Source: DAHUXD01 sp963805495 | GTDB lineage: Bacteria; Acidobacteriota; Thermoanaerobaculia; UBA5066; Gp7-AA6 | Length of the DNA: 64,000 bases | Direction of reading: 5' to 3' | Assembly (NCBI GenBank): GCA_963805495.1 | Contig: CAWDUQ010000004.1 | Coordinates: forward strand, 434,001-498,000 | The notes under the pieces: model-generated | The model's input: only the letters and a program-made list of their open reading frames with translations | Told to the model about the DNA's origin: nothing | Databases searched by the model: none | Translations under genes and position numbers: made by a program | In this document: positions 15,968-25,369 of the stretch, one piece after another | How positions within the stretch are numbered: position 1 is the first letter of the stretch | Layout of the letters: every line of letters begins with the position of its first letter

Positions 15968-18900
15968 TTGCCCATGAATCGCTCCACGTGTCGGCTGGCC
16001 GTCGCGGCCGCCTTTGTGCTTTTCACCCTCACCACGGTCGTTTTCGCGCAGACGCCCAACTGCGGCGTGCTGCAGGGCAACCTGTCGACCGCACTGCCCG
16101 CGGGCTCGGGAACGCTTCCCAGCAGCTCGGCCCTGACGACCGCGAACGGCGACGATTTCAACTGGGTCCTGACGCAGTGGGGCTTCGCGCAGGCGCGGCT
16201 GACGGCGCCGGAAAACCCCAACCCGTACTCTTCGATCGTCATCGGCAAGGAAGGCGGTTCCAACCAGGGCATCATCACGATCCGCTGCGACTGCCACCAG
16301 GGCTCCAACTCGATGGACGTCGCGGACGACGGCAACGGCAACGCGCGACTCGTGTCCGACTGGCAGCCGTACAACCAGGGCGGCGTTCCGGGCAGCGCGA
16401 ACTTCTCGGGTCTACCGGCCCAGGTCGCGAAGACCTCGAACTACGGCTCCCCGGCCTTCGGAAACCAGGTCAACCTTCCCGGCGCCGTGGCGCTCGGTGC
16501 GCGCGTCGCGGCGATCTACTCCCCGACGTCCGGCAAGTTCTTCGGATACTTCCCGGTCGCGAACAGCAACGTCTACGTGGCCGACGTCACGAACCTCGAC
16601 GGGAGCCCGTCGGTCGAGAACGCACTCACCCCGAGCCTCGCGGTCGGCTGGAGCTCGGGCGTGGGACCGGCCGACGGGGTTCGTCTGCGTGCGCGGCACG
16701 TTTCGGCCGGGGGCTACGACAAGGACGTCCTCGTGGGCGCCACCAAGGGCGACAGCTCGATCCACTACGCCGAGATCAACCCGTCGACGGGTGTGGCGAC
16801 GGAGAAGGCGAGCGCGCCGACCGCGGGCTATCCGATTCAGCTCGAGATCGCGGCCGTCAACGGACAGGTCTTCGTCCTTGCCGCCGAGTCCGCGTCGGGG
16901 CTCCAGGTGTACCGGTACGACCCCGCAAACGCCACGCTCACGGCCGTCTTCTCGATCGCCGGCAACATCAAGCAGGTCGAGGTCGCGGGCCCGCAGCCAT
17001 ACCCGGCGCTCTTCTTCTACCGCGACGCCGGCGCGGGCGGCTCGTTCGTCGACATCTACGACACGAAGTGGATGACCGACGGCGGGAACCCGGTGCTCGT
17101 CCGGTCGGTCCAGCACTCCGGCTTGTCCGGCGTCACCTTCAAGGGCACGAGCTTCGAGGCCCACGTCAAGCAGCAGGGCGCCGTCTTCACCGCCTACATC
17201 TACCGCGTGCTCACGCCGCCGCCGCCCGGCATTCCGACGAGCCAGAGCCCGGTACGGACGGACAAGGTCGACATCTCCTGCATCGCGGCCGACCCGACGG
17301 CGCCTCCAACGGCCTCGGCCACGATGATTAACCTCTCGGCGCAGTCGCGGCCGAGCCCGGAGAACACCAAGAACTACTTCGGCGACAAGTGGCAGATCCT
17401 CGACACCTCGGCCTCGGCCCAGCCGATCACCAACGTCCAATGGGACATCATCACGCCGAGCGGATCGGGCCCGTTCGCCGCGGACGCCGGGTGGAGCGGG
17501 AGCCCGAGCCAGAATTCGGAGCTCGAAGACATCAATCCGGCCTACTGGCCGTGCGACCCGGCCGTCGGCGGCAACCTCTCGGTGGGCACCGGGTGCTGGG
17601 GCTCGGTCGGAGGCCCCGCGAGCGGCACGTTTTATCTCGGCCTGAAGACCTCGAACGTCAACGGCCCGAGCACGAACACGTACTTTTCTCCGGGCTATGC
17701 GGTGCAGTCGCCCGCGGTCTCGATCGTCGGCTACGACGGGAACGACCTTAAGGTGCTGGCCGGCAACGCGAACAACGGCGACGCGAGCGCGTCCCAGGGC
17801 AACCTCTCCGAGGCCGTGTTCTCGTGGACGTTCACGCCGGGCAACACGAACCTGATCGGCACGGTCGTCACGGTCCCGACGGCGGCGACGGCATTCACGC
17901 TCGTCGCGACGTACAAGGACGGCCTCGCGGTCACCAGGACCGGCACGGTCTCGCAGGTCGACCTCGTGCCGAACTTCTCGCTGTCGCCGAATCCGGTTTT
18001 GAAGAACGGAACATTGACGCTCAGGAACCTGATGCAGAAGGCCTCCGCCGCCACGCTCAACTCCGTCACCTGGGCGATCACCCCCTCGGGCGGAAGCGGC
18101 ACGCTGGCCTCGTCTTTCCATCCGCTCAACGGCACGGCGACGATCACGGCGCCCTCGGCGGTCGGTCCTTACACGGTGACCGTGACGTACAACTTCACGG
18201 ATCACCTGAGCGTCGCGCGGACCGCCAGCGACTCCAAGACCTTCACGGTCACCGACTTCGCGCCCGTGCCGGCCCTCGGCGTCTACAAGGACTCGAACCA
18301 GAGCCAGGGCGTTTTCCCGCTCGGCAACCCGCCGACCTTCAGCCTGACGACGGGCACGACCTACTATCTCTTCGACGACGAGACGCTCCCGGCGGGCGTT
18401 CCGCATCCCGGGGCGCAGTTCCACAGGAGCGGCGACTCGAACGACTCGATTTCGGGCAGCGACACGCTGCTCGGATCGACCGCGGGCTACGGCCCGCAGA
18501 CCTTTTCACCCGCGGCCTGTTCGTCTTCGCAGAGCTGCTACCTGAAGGTGACCGTCCAGGGCACGACGCGCGCGTCGAAATACACGGCGACGAGCGGCAG
18601 TGGCGGCGGCGGATGCCCGCCCGATTGCGGTAGCTCGCCGGCCGTCTCGATGAGCGGCCCGAGTTCCGGCGTCGTCGGCGTCGCCGCAAGCTTTTCCGCC
18701 ACGGCCACGGATTTCCCCTCGACGCCGACCTTTACCTGGGACTTCGGAGATTCCGGCGGCGGAGGGGGCGGAGGTGGTGGTGGAGGGGGAGGCGGCGGCT
18801 GCCCGCCGATCGTTCCGAATTGCATCGCGGCGCCGGTGGTCCAGCCGGTGACGCAGGCGAGCGGCTCCTCCTCGGCGACACACGCCTACGCAGCGGTCGG

Positions 18901-20791
18901 CACGTATGTCGTGAAAGTCACGGCGGCTTCCGGCAGCACGACCAAGACCGCCTCGAAGTCGGTCGTGATCGGCACCGGCGGCCCGCCACCGCCGTCGAAT
19001 CTCTTCACCGTGACCGGCGCGACCTACAACGGGCTGAACAACTCCTGGAACGTCGACGCCGGCCAGTCCGTGACTTTCACGGCGACCGAGCCCGACCCGG
19101 GAGCGACTTTCGCCTGGGACTTCGGCGACGCGGGGACGGCGACCGGCCGGACCGTGAGCCACGTCTTCACCGCGGAGGGCACGCGCACGACGACGATGAC
19201 CGCGACCGGCAGCGGCACGACCACGTCCGGCACGTCGACCGGCACGACTCGATTCGCGGTCGCTCCGCCGAGCTTCCAGGCCCTCATGATCCCGGGGGCG
19301 GGCTCGATCCTGTCGGAATCCGGCGACTGGGCCACGGACCTCTCGATCACCAACCCCGGCACGCAGGCGACGACGATCACCCTCTACTTCGCGGCGTTCT
19401 CCGACGACATACCGTCGGACCTCTCGACGCTCCCCTTCGACTCCCTCAAGAGCTTCCGGCTCGACGGCGGACAGTCCTGGTCGGGCGTCGACGTGGTGGG
19501 CGATCCGGACATCCTCGACCGCAGCGGCGCGGGCAAGGGCATTCTGCTGGCCCGCTTCGACGGCGGAAACCAGACTCCGATCGCGACCGCGCGTGTCTAC
19601 TTCACGTCGCAGGGGTCTTCCTTCGGAACGGCGCTGCCCTCGTTGGTGACCGGGCCGTACGGCCCGACGAACGCCCAGGCCGTGTCCGTCACCGCGGGCC
19701 AGACGCTCGTGGGCCTGCGCAACGACTCCCTCTACCGCTTCAACGTCTCGCTCTTCAACGCCTCGAGCACGGGGGGCGTGTTCCACCTCGATGTCATCAG
19801 CGAGGACGGCGAGACGGTCGGCAGCAACGACTTCAACGTTTCGCCCTACAGCCAGGCGGGGGTCAACGACACCGACCTCTTCACGCCGGACCCGGCCAAG
19901 CGGTACATCATCAAGGCGTCCAGCACGTCGGGCACGCTCCAGGCCTATGCCTCGGTGCTCGACCGCCGCAACAACGACCTCGTCCAGGTCTCGGACGACA
20001 CGCCCCGGATCGACGTCGCGCCGGGCACGCCGGTCAGCTACTACGTGTCGGGCGTGGGCCGCATCGAGGTTCCGGAGAACAACACGCACTGGCGCACGGA
20101 CCTGCGTTTCTACAACCCGAGCACGCTTCCGCGGACTCTGACCCTCGAGTACCACTACACGCCGGTCGGAAGCACGATCGAAAAGATCGTGTTCTCGGGG
20201 CTCCAGATCGGCGCGGGGCAGGGCGTTTCCATCGACGACATCGTCGGTAACTATCTCGACGACGCGACGCCCGAAGACCTCAAGACGGGGACGATCCTCG
20301 GGCTCCTCAAGGTTTCGTACCTCGCGCCCACGGACGTCGCGACCGCGCCGCTGATCATCGGCGGCCGAATCTACGCCGACCTTTCGACGGGGACGGCGGG
20401 CATGCAGCTCTCGACCTACACCTCGGACGAAAGCGTCGCTCCGGGAAGCGGGGGCGGAGTGCTCGTGATGCCGGGGGCCCAGGCCAACCTGCGCTTCCGG
20501 ACCAACGTCGGGATCTTCTCGCAGGGCGACCTGCCGACCTCGGTCCGGGTGACGGCCGTGCGCCAGGACGGGTCGGTCGCTTCGACGTTGGACTACCAGC
20601 TCAACAACCCCGATCACACCGGCGCTTTCGCCCAGATCCCGGTCACGGCGGACACGTTCCCGGGCATCGACGGCAACGCCATGACGATAAAGGTCCAGTC
20701 GCTCTCGGGCAGCCCGGTCGGAGCCTACATCGTGACGGTCGACCAGATCTCGACGGACACCGTCTTCATCCAGGGCAAGCGGGTCAACTGA
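15968..20791 (+). CDS. Giant secreted PKD-domain protein with poly-glycine insert and C-terminal beta-sandwich repeats
   Basis: 1,607 residues from TTG 15968 (GGAGG at 15958-15962, spacing 5); ATG 15974 is equally possible. The signal peptide ends near VVFAQ. Residues 30-880 are beta-rich with no assigned family. A first PKD domain (about 890-1000, core FTWDFGDSG) is interrupted after its WDFGD motif by 15 consecutive glycines and a CPP-x4-C loop. A second, uninterrupted PKD domain covers about 1010-1097 (FAWDFGDAG). The last 500 residues contain about four related strands-plus-loop units (DWATDLSITNPG; YRFNVSLFNAS; HWRTDLRFYNPS; RFRTNVGIFSQG). It is probably a cell-surface adhesin or matrix protein. 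Confidence 0.85.
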   Translation: MPMNRSTCRLAVAAAFVLFTLTTVVFAQTPNCGVLQGNLSTALPAGSGTLPSSSALTTANGDDFNWVLTQWGFAQARLTAPENPNPYSSIVIGKEGGSNQGIITIRCDCHQGSNSMDVADDGNGNARLVSDWQPYNQGGVPGSANFSGLPAQVAKTSNYGSPAFGNQVNLPGAVALGARVAAIYSPTSGKFFGYFPVANSNVYVADVTNLDGSPSVENALTPSLAVGWSSGVGPADGVRLRARHVSAGGYDKDVLVGATKGDSSIHYAEINPSTGVATEKASAPTAGYPIQLEIAAVNGQVFVLAAESASGLQVYRYDPANATLTAVFSIAGNIKQVEVAGPQPYPALFFYRDAGAGGSFVDIYDTKWMTDGGNPVLVRSVQHSGLSGVTFKGTSFEAHVKQQGAVFTAYIYRVLTPPPPGIPTSQSPVRTDKVDISCIAADPTAPPTASATMINLSAQSRPSPENTKNYFGDKWQILDTSASAQPITNVQWDIITPSGSGPFAADAGWSGSPSQNSELEDINPAYWPCDPAVGGNLSVGTGCWGSVGGPASGTFYLGLKTSNVNGPSTNTYFSPGYAVQSPAVSIVGYDGNDLKVLAGNANNGDASASQGNLSEAVFSWTFTPGNTNLIGTVVTVPTAATAFTLVATYKDGLAVTRTGTVSQVDLVPNFSLSPNPVLKNGTLTLRNLMQKASAATLNSVTWAITPSGGSGTLASSFHPLNGTATITAPSAVGPYTVTVTYNFTDHLSVARTASDSKTFTVTDFAPVPALGVYKDSNQSQGVFPLGNPPTFSLTTGTTYYLFDDETLPAGVPHPGAQFHRSGDSNDSISGSDTLLGSTAGYGPQTFSPAACSSSQSCYLKVTVQGTTRASKYTATSGSGGGGCPPDCGSSPAVSMSGPSSGVVGVAASFSATATDFPSTPTFTWDFGDSGGGGGGGGGGGGGGGCPPIVPNCIAAPVVQPVTQASGSSSATHAYAAVGTYVVKVTAASGSTTKTASKSVVIGTGGPPPPSNLFTVTGATYNGLNNSWNVDAGQSVTFTATEPDPGATFAWDFGDAGTATGRTVSHVFTAEGTRTTTMTATGSGTTTSGTSTGTTRFAVAPPSFQALMIPGAGSILSESGDWATDLSITNPGTQATTITLYFAAFSDDIPSDLSTLPFDSLKSFRLDGGQSWSGVDVVGDPDILDRSGAGKGILLARFDGGNQTPIATARVYFTSQGSSFGTALPSLVTGPYGPTNAQAVSVTAGQTLVGLRNDSLYRFNVSLFNASSTGGVFHLDVISEDGETVGSNDFNVSPYSQAGVNDTDLFTPDPAKRYIIKASSTSGTLQAYASVLDRRNNDLVQVSDDTPRIDVAPGTPVSYYVSGVGRIEVPENNTHWRTDLRFYNPSTLPRTLTLEYHYTPVGSTIEKIVFSGLQIGAGQGVSIDDIVGNYLDDATPEDLKTGTILGLLKVSYLAPTDVATAPLIIGGRIYADLSTGTAGMQLSTYTSDESVAPGSGGGVLVMPGAQANLRFRTNVGIFSQGDLPTSVRVTAVRQDGSVASTLDYQLNNPDHTGAFAQIPVTADTFPGIDGNAMTIKVQSLSGSPVGAYIVTVDQISTDTVFIQGKRVN

Positions 20792-20811
20792 GGCCCGTCC
20801 CCTGCCACGCC

Positions 20812-20845
20812 GGAAAGGGCCCCTCGCCGGGGCCCTTTTCCTTTG
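20812..20845 (+). terminator. Rho-independent terminator after the PKD protein
   Basis: AAAGGGCCCC pairs with GGGGCCCTTT around a TCGCC loop (20814-20823 with 20829-20838), followed by a short T-rich tail. It separates the secreted-protein genes from the polysaccharide operon. Confidence 0.75.
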
Positions 20846-20896
20846 AGGCCGGCCCGCGGGCGAGACGGCGCGAGGCGCGGATCCGTATCGCAGGGC

Positions 20897-20902
20897 TAGA
20901 AT
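20897..20902 (+). promoter_or_regulatory. TAGAAT -10 box of the polysaccharide operon
   Basis: TAGAAT ends 12 nt before ATG 20915, the same distance as in dnaJ and the 27437 gene. It fits a leaderless start for the operon that runs to 27332. Confidence 0.5.
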
Positions 20903-20914
20903 GGACCGGACGAC

Positions 20915-22027
20915 ATGACTGAAAGCGGCCCTTCGCGCGCCCCGCGGGGCGCCGCCCTCCTCGAGCCGGAGATGCGTTCGCCGTTCCTGCACCACCGCGG
21001 GGAGACCGTCTACAACCCCGTCACGGGAGTTTCCCTCGCGCGCGACGGCGAGGTCTGGCGGACGCTTCAGCGGGTCGCGGCGGGGGAGGGGGCCGGCGTC
21101 GAGGACGCGGCGGCCCTCGAGCACCTCCGGGCGGCGCGCTTCCTGATCGACGACGCGGCGGCCGAGGCCCGCCGCACGCACCTCCTCTTCCTTTCGCTCG
21201 AGACCTGCACGAGCTGCAACCACCGGTGTCCGTTCTGCCCCGTCTCGGTCGACCCGCGCGAGCGGGAGGTCATGAGCCGGGAGCTCTTCGAGTCGATCGT
21301 CGACCAGGTCGCGGAGGCCGGGGGCCGGGGCGTCCACGTCTTCCTCTCCAACTACAACGAGCCCACGGTCGATCCGCTCTTCGAGGAGCGTTGTGCGTTC
21401 CTCTTCTCGCGGGGTCTCCCCGTCTCGATCCTGACGAACGCCTCCCACTTCACCCCCGATCGGGCACAGCGGCTCGAGGCCGTCGGCCGCTTCCGGTACG
21501 TCGGGATCAACCTGCCGACCCTCGACCCCGAGCGCTACCTCAAGCTCCACGGGACGAAGGACCTCGACCGGGTCCTCGCGAACGTCGATGCCATGCGCGC
21601 CAGGACGCTCGCCGAGGAGACGGCGATCGTCGTCCTCGGCGACGAGGACGAGCCGCACCGCCGCGACGTCGCGGCGATCACGGCGCGTTTCGCGCCGAAG
21701 GGCTGGGACGTCCGGCCGTTCAAGATCCGCAGCCGGCCGGCGAGCGGGACGTTCGTCCCCGAGCCGCCGGCCAAGAAGCGTCTGCGCGGCTGCGAGCTCA
21801 TGGGCTCGCGACCCTTCGAGCACCTGCACGTGACGGCCACCGGAAAGGCCGTCCTCTGCTGCCAGGACTACTACGAGCGCCTGACCGTCGGGGACCTGAA
21901 GACCGAGTCGGTCGCGAGCCTGCTCGGAGGCGACACGATGGCGAAGCTGCGGCTCTGGACCTACGGCGTCGAGGAAGCGCCGGAGGACTTCCTCTGCCGG
22001 CGATGCGAGTTCGCGATCGGGGAGTGA
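20915..22027 (+). CDS. Radical SAM protein with SPASM-like C-terminus
   Basis: 370 residues. The [4Fe-4S]-SAM cluster motif CNHRCPFC (within CTSCNHRCPFC, residues about 94-104) is canonical CxxxCxxC. The C-terminal part has several cysteines (CELMGSRPFEHLHVT; AVLCCQDYY; FLCRRCEF) as in SPASM/twitch domains binding an extra cluster. Such enzymes modify peptides or sugars. Its place at the head of a glycan-export operon, overlapping wzt by 1 bp, suggests a role in sugar or carrier modification; substrate unknown. Confidence 0.88.
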   Translation: MTESGPSRAPRGAALLEPEMRSPFLHHRGETVYNPVTGVSLARDGEVWRTLQRVAAGEGAGVEDAAALEHLRAARFLIDDAAAEARRTHLLFLSLETCTSCNHRCPFCPVSVDPREREVMSRELFESIVDQVAEAGGRGVHVFLSNYNEPTVDPLFEERCAFLFSRGLPVSILTNASHFTPDRAQRLEAVGRFRYVGINLPTLDPERYLKLHGTKDLDRVLANVDAMRARTLAEETAIVVLGDEDEPHRRDVAAITARFAPKGWDVRPFKIRSRPASGTFVPEPPAKKRLRGCELMGSRPFEHLHVTATGKAVLCCQDYYERLTVGDLKTESVASLLGGDTMAKLRLWTYGVEEAPEDFLCRRCEFAIGE

Positions 22028-23283
22028 TGGCGGAGACCTTCGCCGTCCGCGCCGAGTCGATCTCGAAGACCTACCGGGTCTACGACTCGGCCTCGGACCG
22101 CCTGCGCGAGGTCCTGTTCCGGAGGCGGCGGCACCGGGAGTTTCACGCCCTCTCCGACGTGTCGTTCACGCTCCCGCGGGGCGGAGCGCTCGGGCTGATC
22201 GGCGAGAACGGCGCGGGCAAGTCGACCTTCCTCAAGATCGCCGCCGGCACCACCCGCGCGACGTCCGGGACGATCGAGCGCCGCGGCACGGTCGCCTCGA
22301 TCCTCGAGCTCGGCATGGGCTTCCACCCCGACTTCACGGGCCGCGAGAACGCCCGGATGAACGCGGCGCTCCTGGGCCTCAACGGGCCGGAGATCCGGCG
22401 GCGCCTGCCCGAGATCCGGGACTTCGCCGAGCTCGGCGACTTCTTCGACCGCCCGGTCCGGACCTATTCCTCGGGCATGGTCCTGCGCCTCGCCTTCGCG
22501 GTTGCGACCCACGCCGACGCCGAGATCCTGATCATCGACGAGGCCCTCGCGGTCGGCGACGGGTATTTCCAGAAGAAGTCGGTCGATCGGATCACGGAGT
22601 TCCACCGCCGCGGCGGGACGCTCTTCTTCTGCTCCCACGCCCTGTACTACGTGGCGCTCCTGTGCGACCAGGCGATCTGGCTCAAGAACGGCGAGGTCGC
22701 GGCGCAGGGCAACGCGCTCACGGTCGTCCGCGCCTACGAGGCCTTCCTGCAGAAGAAGGAGCGGTCCCTGACGCACGAGCCCGCGGCGGCCGAGGTCGCG
22801 GCCGCGGCGACGGACGGCCGGCGGCCGGCCCGTCTCACGGAGGTTGTCGTCCACGACGGCTCGGGCTACGCCCGCACCGACTTCGCGGCGGGGGAGACCG
22901 TCGCCATCGACGTGGCGTTCGAGACGTCGGACCCGACCCTCGCCTTCCAGGTGCGGATCGGCGTCGATCGCGAGGACGGGGTCCAGATCTTCGCGGCCGA
23001 CACGCGGCACGAGCCCTGGGCGCCGCTGACGGGACGCTCGAGCTACCGGCTGCGACTGGCGCTCCCGGAGCTCCCGCTCGCGCAGGGCGAATTCCGGGTC
23101 TACGCGTACCTCGGCGACGAGGCGGCGCTCCACGTCCACGACGCGCGGATCCTCAGGCCCGGCTTTTCGGTCGCGGCGTCCGAGTACGTCGTCGGCCTGC
23201 TCCGGCCGCGACACGTCTGGATGTTTCCCGAGCGCGGCGCCGCCGAGGCCGCTGCGGCCGACCGGGTCGCCGCCTCGTCTTGA
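22027..23283 (+). CDS. wzt: Polysaccharide ABC transporter ATPase, Wzt type
   Basis: 418 residues. The nucleotide-binding domain (1-245) has Walker A GENGAGKST, signature YSSGMVLRLAFA, and Walker B ILIIDEALAVGD with the H-loop in FFCSHALYYV. These match the TagH/Wzt subgroup. The C-terminal 150 residues form a beta-sandwich Wzt_C-like domain (VAIDVAFETSDPTLAFQVRI; GEFRVYAYLGD), which in known Wzt proteins binds the modified glycan end before export. It should pair with the permease at 11558. Start ATG 22027 overlaps the previous stop (TGATG). Confidence 0.94.
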   Translation: MAETFAVRAESISKTYRVYDSASDRLREVLFRRRRHREFHALSDVSFTLPRGGALGLIGENGAGKSTFLKIAAGTTRATSGTIERRGTVASILELGMGFHPDFTGRENARMNAALLGLNGPEIRRRLPEIRDFAELGDFFDRPVRTYSSGMVLRLAFAVATHADAEILIIDEALAVGDGYFQKKSVDRITEFHRRGGTLFFCSHALYYVALLCDQAIWLKNGEVAAQGNALTVVRAYEAFLQKKERSLTHEPAAAEVAAAATDGRRPARLTEVVVHDGSGYARTDFAAGETVAIDVAFETSDPTLAFQVRIGVDREDGVQIFAADTRHEPWAPLTGRSSYRLRLALPELPLAQGEFRVYAYLGDEAALHVHDARILRPGFSVAASEYVVGLLRPRHVWMFPERGAAEAAAADRVAASS

Positions 23284-23291
23284 CCCGCGCG

Positions 23292-24365
23292 ATGGCGTTT
23301 CGCTCGGGCATCCGGCCGCCCGGCTTCGGTGAGCGGCTTGGACGGCTGCGCTGGAGCCGGGCCTCCGGCGCCGGCACCGGGATCGAGTGGGGAACGGACA
23401 CTCCCGCGTCGCCCGCGCTTTCCGGCGCGCCGGCGTGGGTCCTCGTCGGCGACGCGGCGGCGATCCCCCTGGGGGAGATCCCGGAGCCGCCTCCAGGAAG
23501 GCTCGCCGTCGGGCGCGCGGCGACGCTCGCCCCCGGGGCCTTCGCCCACACGCTGCGGGAGCTCGCAACGACCCTTCGCACCCCGGCCGAGGGACGGGCC
23601 GTCGCCGTGGGCTTCCGCACGGTCGATTTCCCGCCTGCCCCCGGGGAGACCTTCAAAGATCTATTTGAACGGTTACTGGATTCGGAGGCCGCTCGGAAAG
23701 GCGTTTCCTTTCCGGTCCTGACCCTTGCGGACCCCTCCGAACGGGAGCGGCCGGAGATCACGCGCCACCTTCCGGACGGTCCTCTGCGGATCCTGGATGC
23801 GGGTTGCGGCTCGGGTGGACTCGGCCTCTCCCGGGCGCGAAATCGCGCCTGGGAGGTCGTCGGAATCGAAAGAGACCCCGTCCTGGCGGCCCGCGCCCGG
23901 GAAACCTGCACTCGCGTCCTGGAGGGCGACCTCGTCGAGGTCCTCCCGGGCCTCGAGGCGGCCGGGGAGCGGTTCGACGCCGTCGTCTTCGCGGACGTCC
24001 TGGAACACCTGTCCGAACCGATCGCAGCGCTGGCGCGGGCTCGGCGCGTCGTGAAGGAGAGGGGGCGTCTCGTCGTGAGCGTCCCGAACGTCGGCCATCT
24101 TTCGATCGTGCGCGATCTGCTGGTCGGGCGGTTCGATCCGGCGCCCTCGGGTCTCTGCGACGCGGGACATCTGCGCTGGTTCACGCGCGAATCGCTCGGC
24201 GAGGCGATCGAGGAAGCGGGCTGGCGGCTCGAGACCCTCGAGGGCGAAGCCGGGGCGCCGCCGCCCGAGCCCGATGCGTTTGCGCGGCTCGCCGACGCCT
24301 GGCCCGATGCCGACCGGAAGAGCCTCGCGGCCTACCAGTGGGTCGCGACGGCGCGCGCGGGATGA
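23292..24365 (+). CDS. SAM-dependent methyltransferase in the polysaccharide cluster
   Basis: 357 residues. The first 145 residues have no clear domain and are Pro/Ala-rich. Residues about 150-330 form a class I methyltransferase of the Methyltransf_23 kind: motif I ILDAGCGSGGLGL, acidic motif VVGIERD, FDAVVFADVLEHL, then SVPNVGHLSIVRDLLVGRFD and HLRWFT. Next to a Wzt with a C-terminal domain, it may methylate the glycan terminus as an export or length signal, as known for some O antigens. Start ATG 23292; TTG 23280 overlapping the wzt stop is an alternative. Confidence 0.88.
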   Translation: MAFRSGIRPPGFGERLGRLRWSRASGAGTGIEWGTDTPASPALSGAPAWVLVGDAAAIPLGEIPEPPPGRLAVGRAATLAPGAFAHTLRELATTLRTPAEGRAVAVGFRTVDFPPAPGETFKDLFERLLDSEAARKGVSFPVLTLADPSERERPEITRHLPDGPLRILDAGCGSGGLGLSRARNRAWEVVGIERDPVLAARARETCTRVLEGDLVEVLPGLEAAGERFDAVVFADVLEHLSEPIAALARARRVVKERGRLVVSVPNVGHLSIVRDLLVGRFDPAPSGLCDAGHLRWFTRESLGEAIEEAGWRLETLEGEAGAPPPEPDAFARLADAWPDADRKSLAAYQWVATARAG

Positions 24366-25369
24366 AGGTCGCGTATCTCCTCGAGTCGACCGAGCTCTCC
24401 GGGGGAGTCAAGGTCGTCCTGATGCAGGCCGAGGCGCTTGCGCGCCGGGGCCACCGCGTCTCGGTCGTCTCGCCGGAGGCGGCGCCGGCGTGGTTCCGGC
24501 TCTCGCAGGCGCACTTCGAGCGCTCGGCATTCTCGGATTCGCCGGCTCTCGCCGAGGCCGACGTGCGCGTCGCGACATTCTGGACGACGGCCGCCCCGGC
24601 CGTCGCCCGAGCGCGCGGGCCGGTCTTCCATCTCTGTCAGGGCTACGAGGGGCAGTTCTCGTTCTACCGGGACGCGTGGCCCGAGATCCAAGCCGCGTAC
24701 CGGCTCCCGACGCGCAAGCTCGCGGTCTCGGGAACGCTGGCGGCAAGGCTCGATGCCCTCGGCTTCGGTCCCGCACTCGACGTCGGGCAGACTTTCGACG
24801 CGGAGGCCTTCGCGCCCGGGGCCGAGCGGCCGGCGGCGGATCCGCCCGTCGTCCTCGTCGTGGGGCCGACGGTTGTGGACCTGAAGGGCATCGGCATCGC
24901 CCTCGACGGCCTCGCGCTCTGGCGCGCGCGGGGCGGGCGATTCCGCCTGCGCCGCGTGTCGTACCTTCCGTGCGAGGAGGACGAACGGCGGCGCGGTCTG
25001 ACGGACGAGTACCACCACGGGCTGCCACCGGACCGCATGCCCTTCGCCTACCGATCCTGCGACCTCTTCGTCGGGCCCTCGCGCGCCGAGGAGGGCTTCG
25101 GCCTGCCCGCGCTCGAGGCGCTTTCGAGCGGGGTGCCCGTCCTCCTGTCCGATACGGCCGGCCACCGCGAGATGGCGGGCGACGCCGCCGCGTACTTTCG
25201 CGACGGGAGCGCCGAGAGCCTCGCCGACGCGCTGCCCGCACTGCTCGCGGAGGACGTCCGCCGACGGGCGCGCGCGGCGGGCCCCGCGGCGGCCCGGCGC
25301 TGTGACGCGGCCCGCGTGGCCGGGCGGCTGGAGGACGCGTTCCTCGGAGCGCTCGGGAAGGCGTCGTGA
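24362..25369 (+). CDS. Glycosyltransferase family 4-like protein
   Basis: 335 residues, GT-B fold. The N-terminal Rossmann half starts with VAYLLESTELSGGVKVV. The C-terminal half carries the donor-binding motif PSRAEEGFGLPALEALSSGVPVL (E-x7-E, residues about 238-260) typical of GT4. It overlaps its neighbours on both sides by 4 bp (ATGA and GTGA). It would add a nucleotide-sugar-derived residue to the exported glycan; donor and acceptor unknown. Confidence 0.9.
   Translation: MKVAYLLESTELSGGVKVVLMQAEALARRGHRVSVVSPEAAPAWFRLSQAHFERSAFSDSPALAEADVRVATFWTTAAPAVARARGPVFHLCQGYEGQFSFYRDAWPEIQAAYRLPTRKLAVSGTLAARLDALGFGPALDVGQTFDAEAFAPGAERPAADPPVVLVVGPTVVDLKGIGIALDGLALWRARGGRFRLRRVSYLPCEEDERRRGLTDEYHHGLPPDRMPFAYRSCDLFVGPSRAEEGFGLPALEALSSGVPVLLSDTAGHREMAGDAAAYFRDGSAESLADALPALLAEDVRRRARAAGPAAARRCDAARVAGRLEDAFLGALGKAS

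Noticed and set aside
18506..21829. 1,107-codon open frame on the minus strand
   Set aside because: It runs antisense to the PKD protein and the radical SAM gene, has the Arg/Asp/Val-heavy make-up of GC-rich antisense frames, and no domain motif. The plus-strand genes have signal peptides and catalytic motifs.
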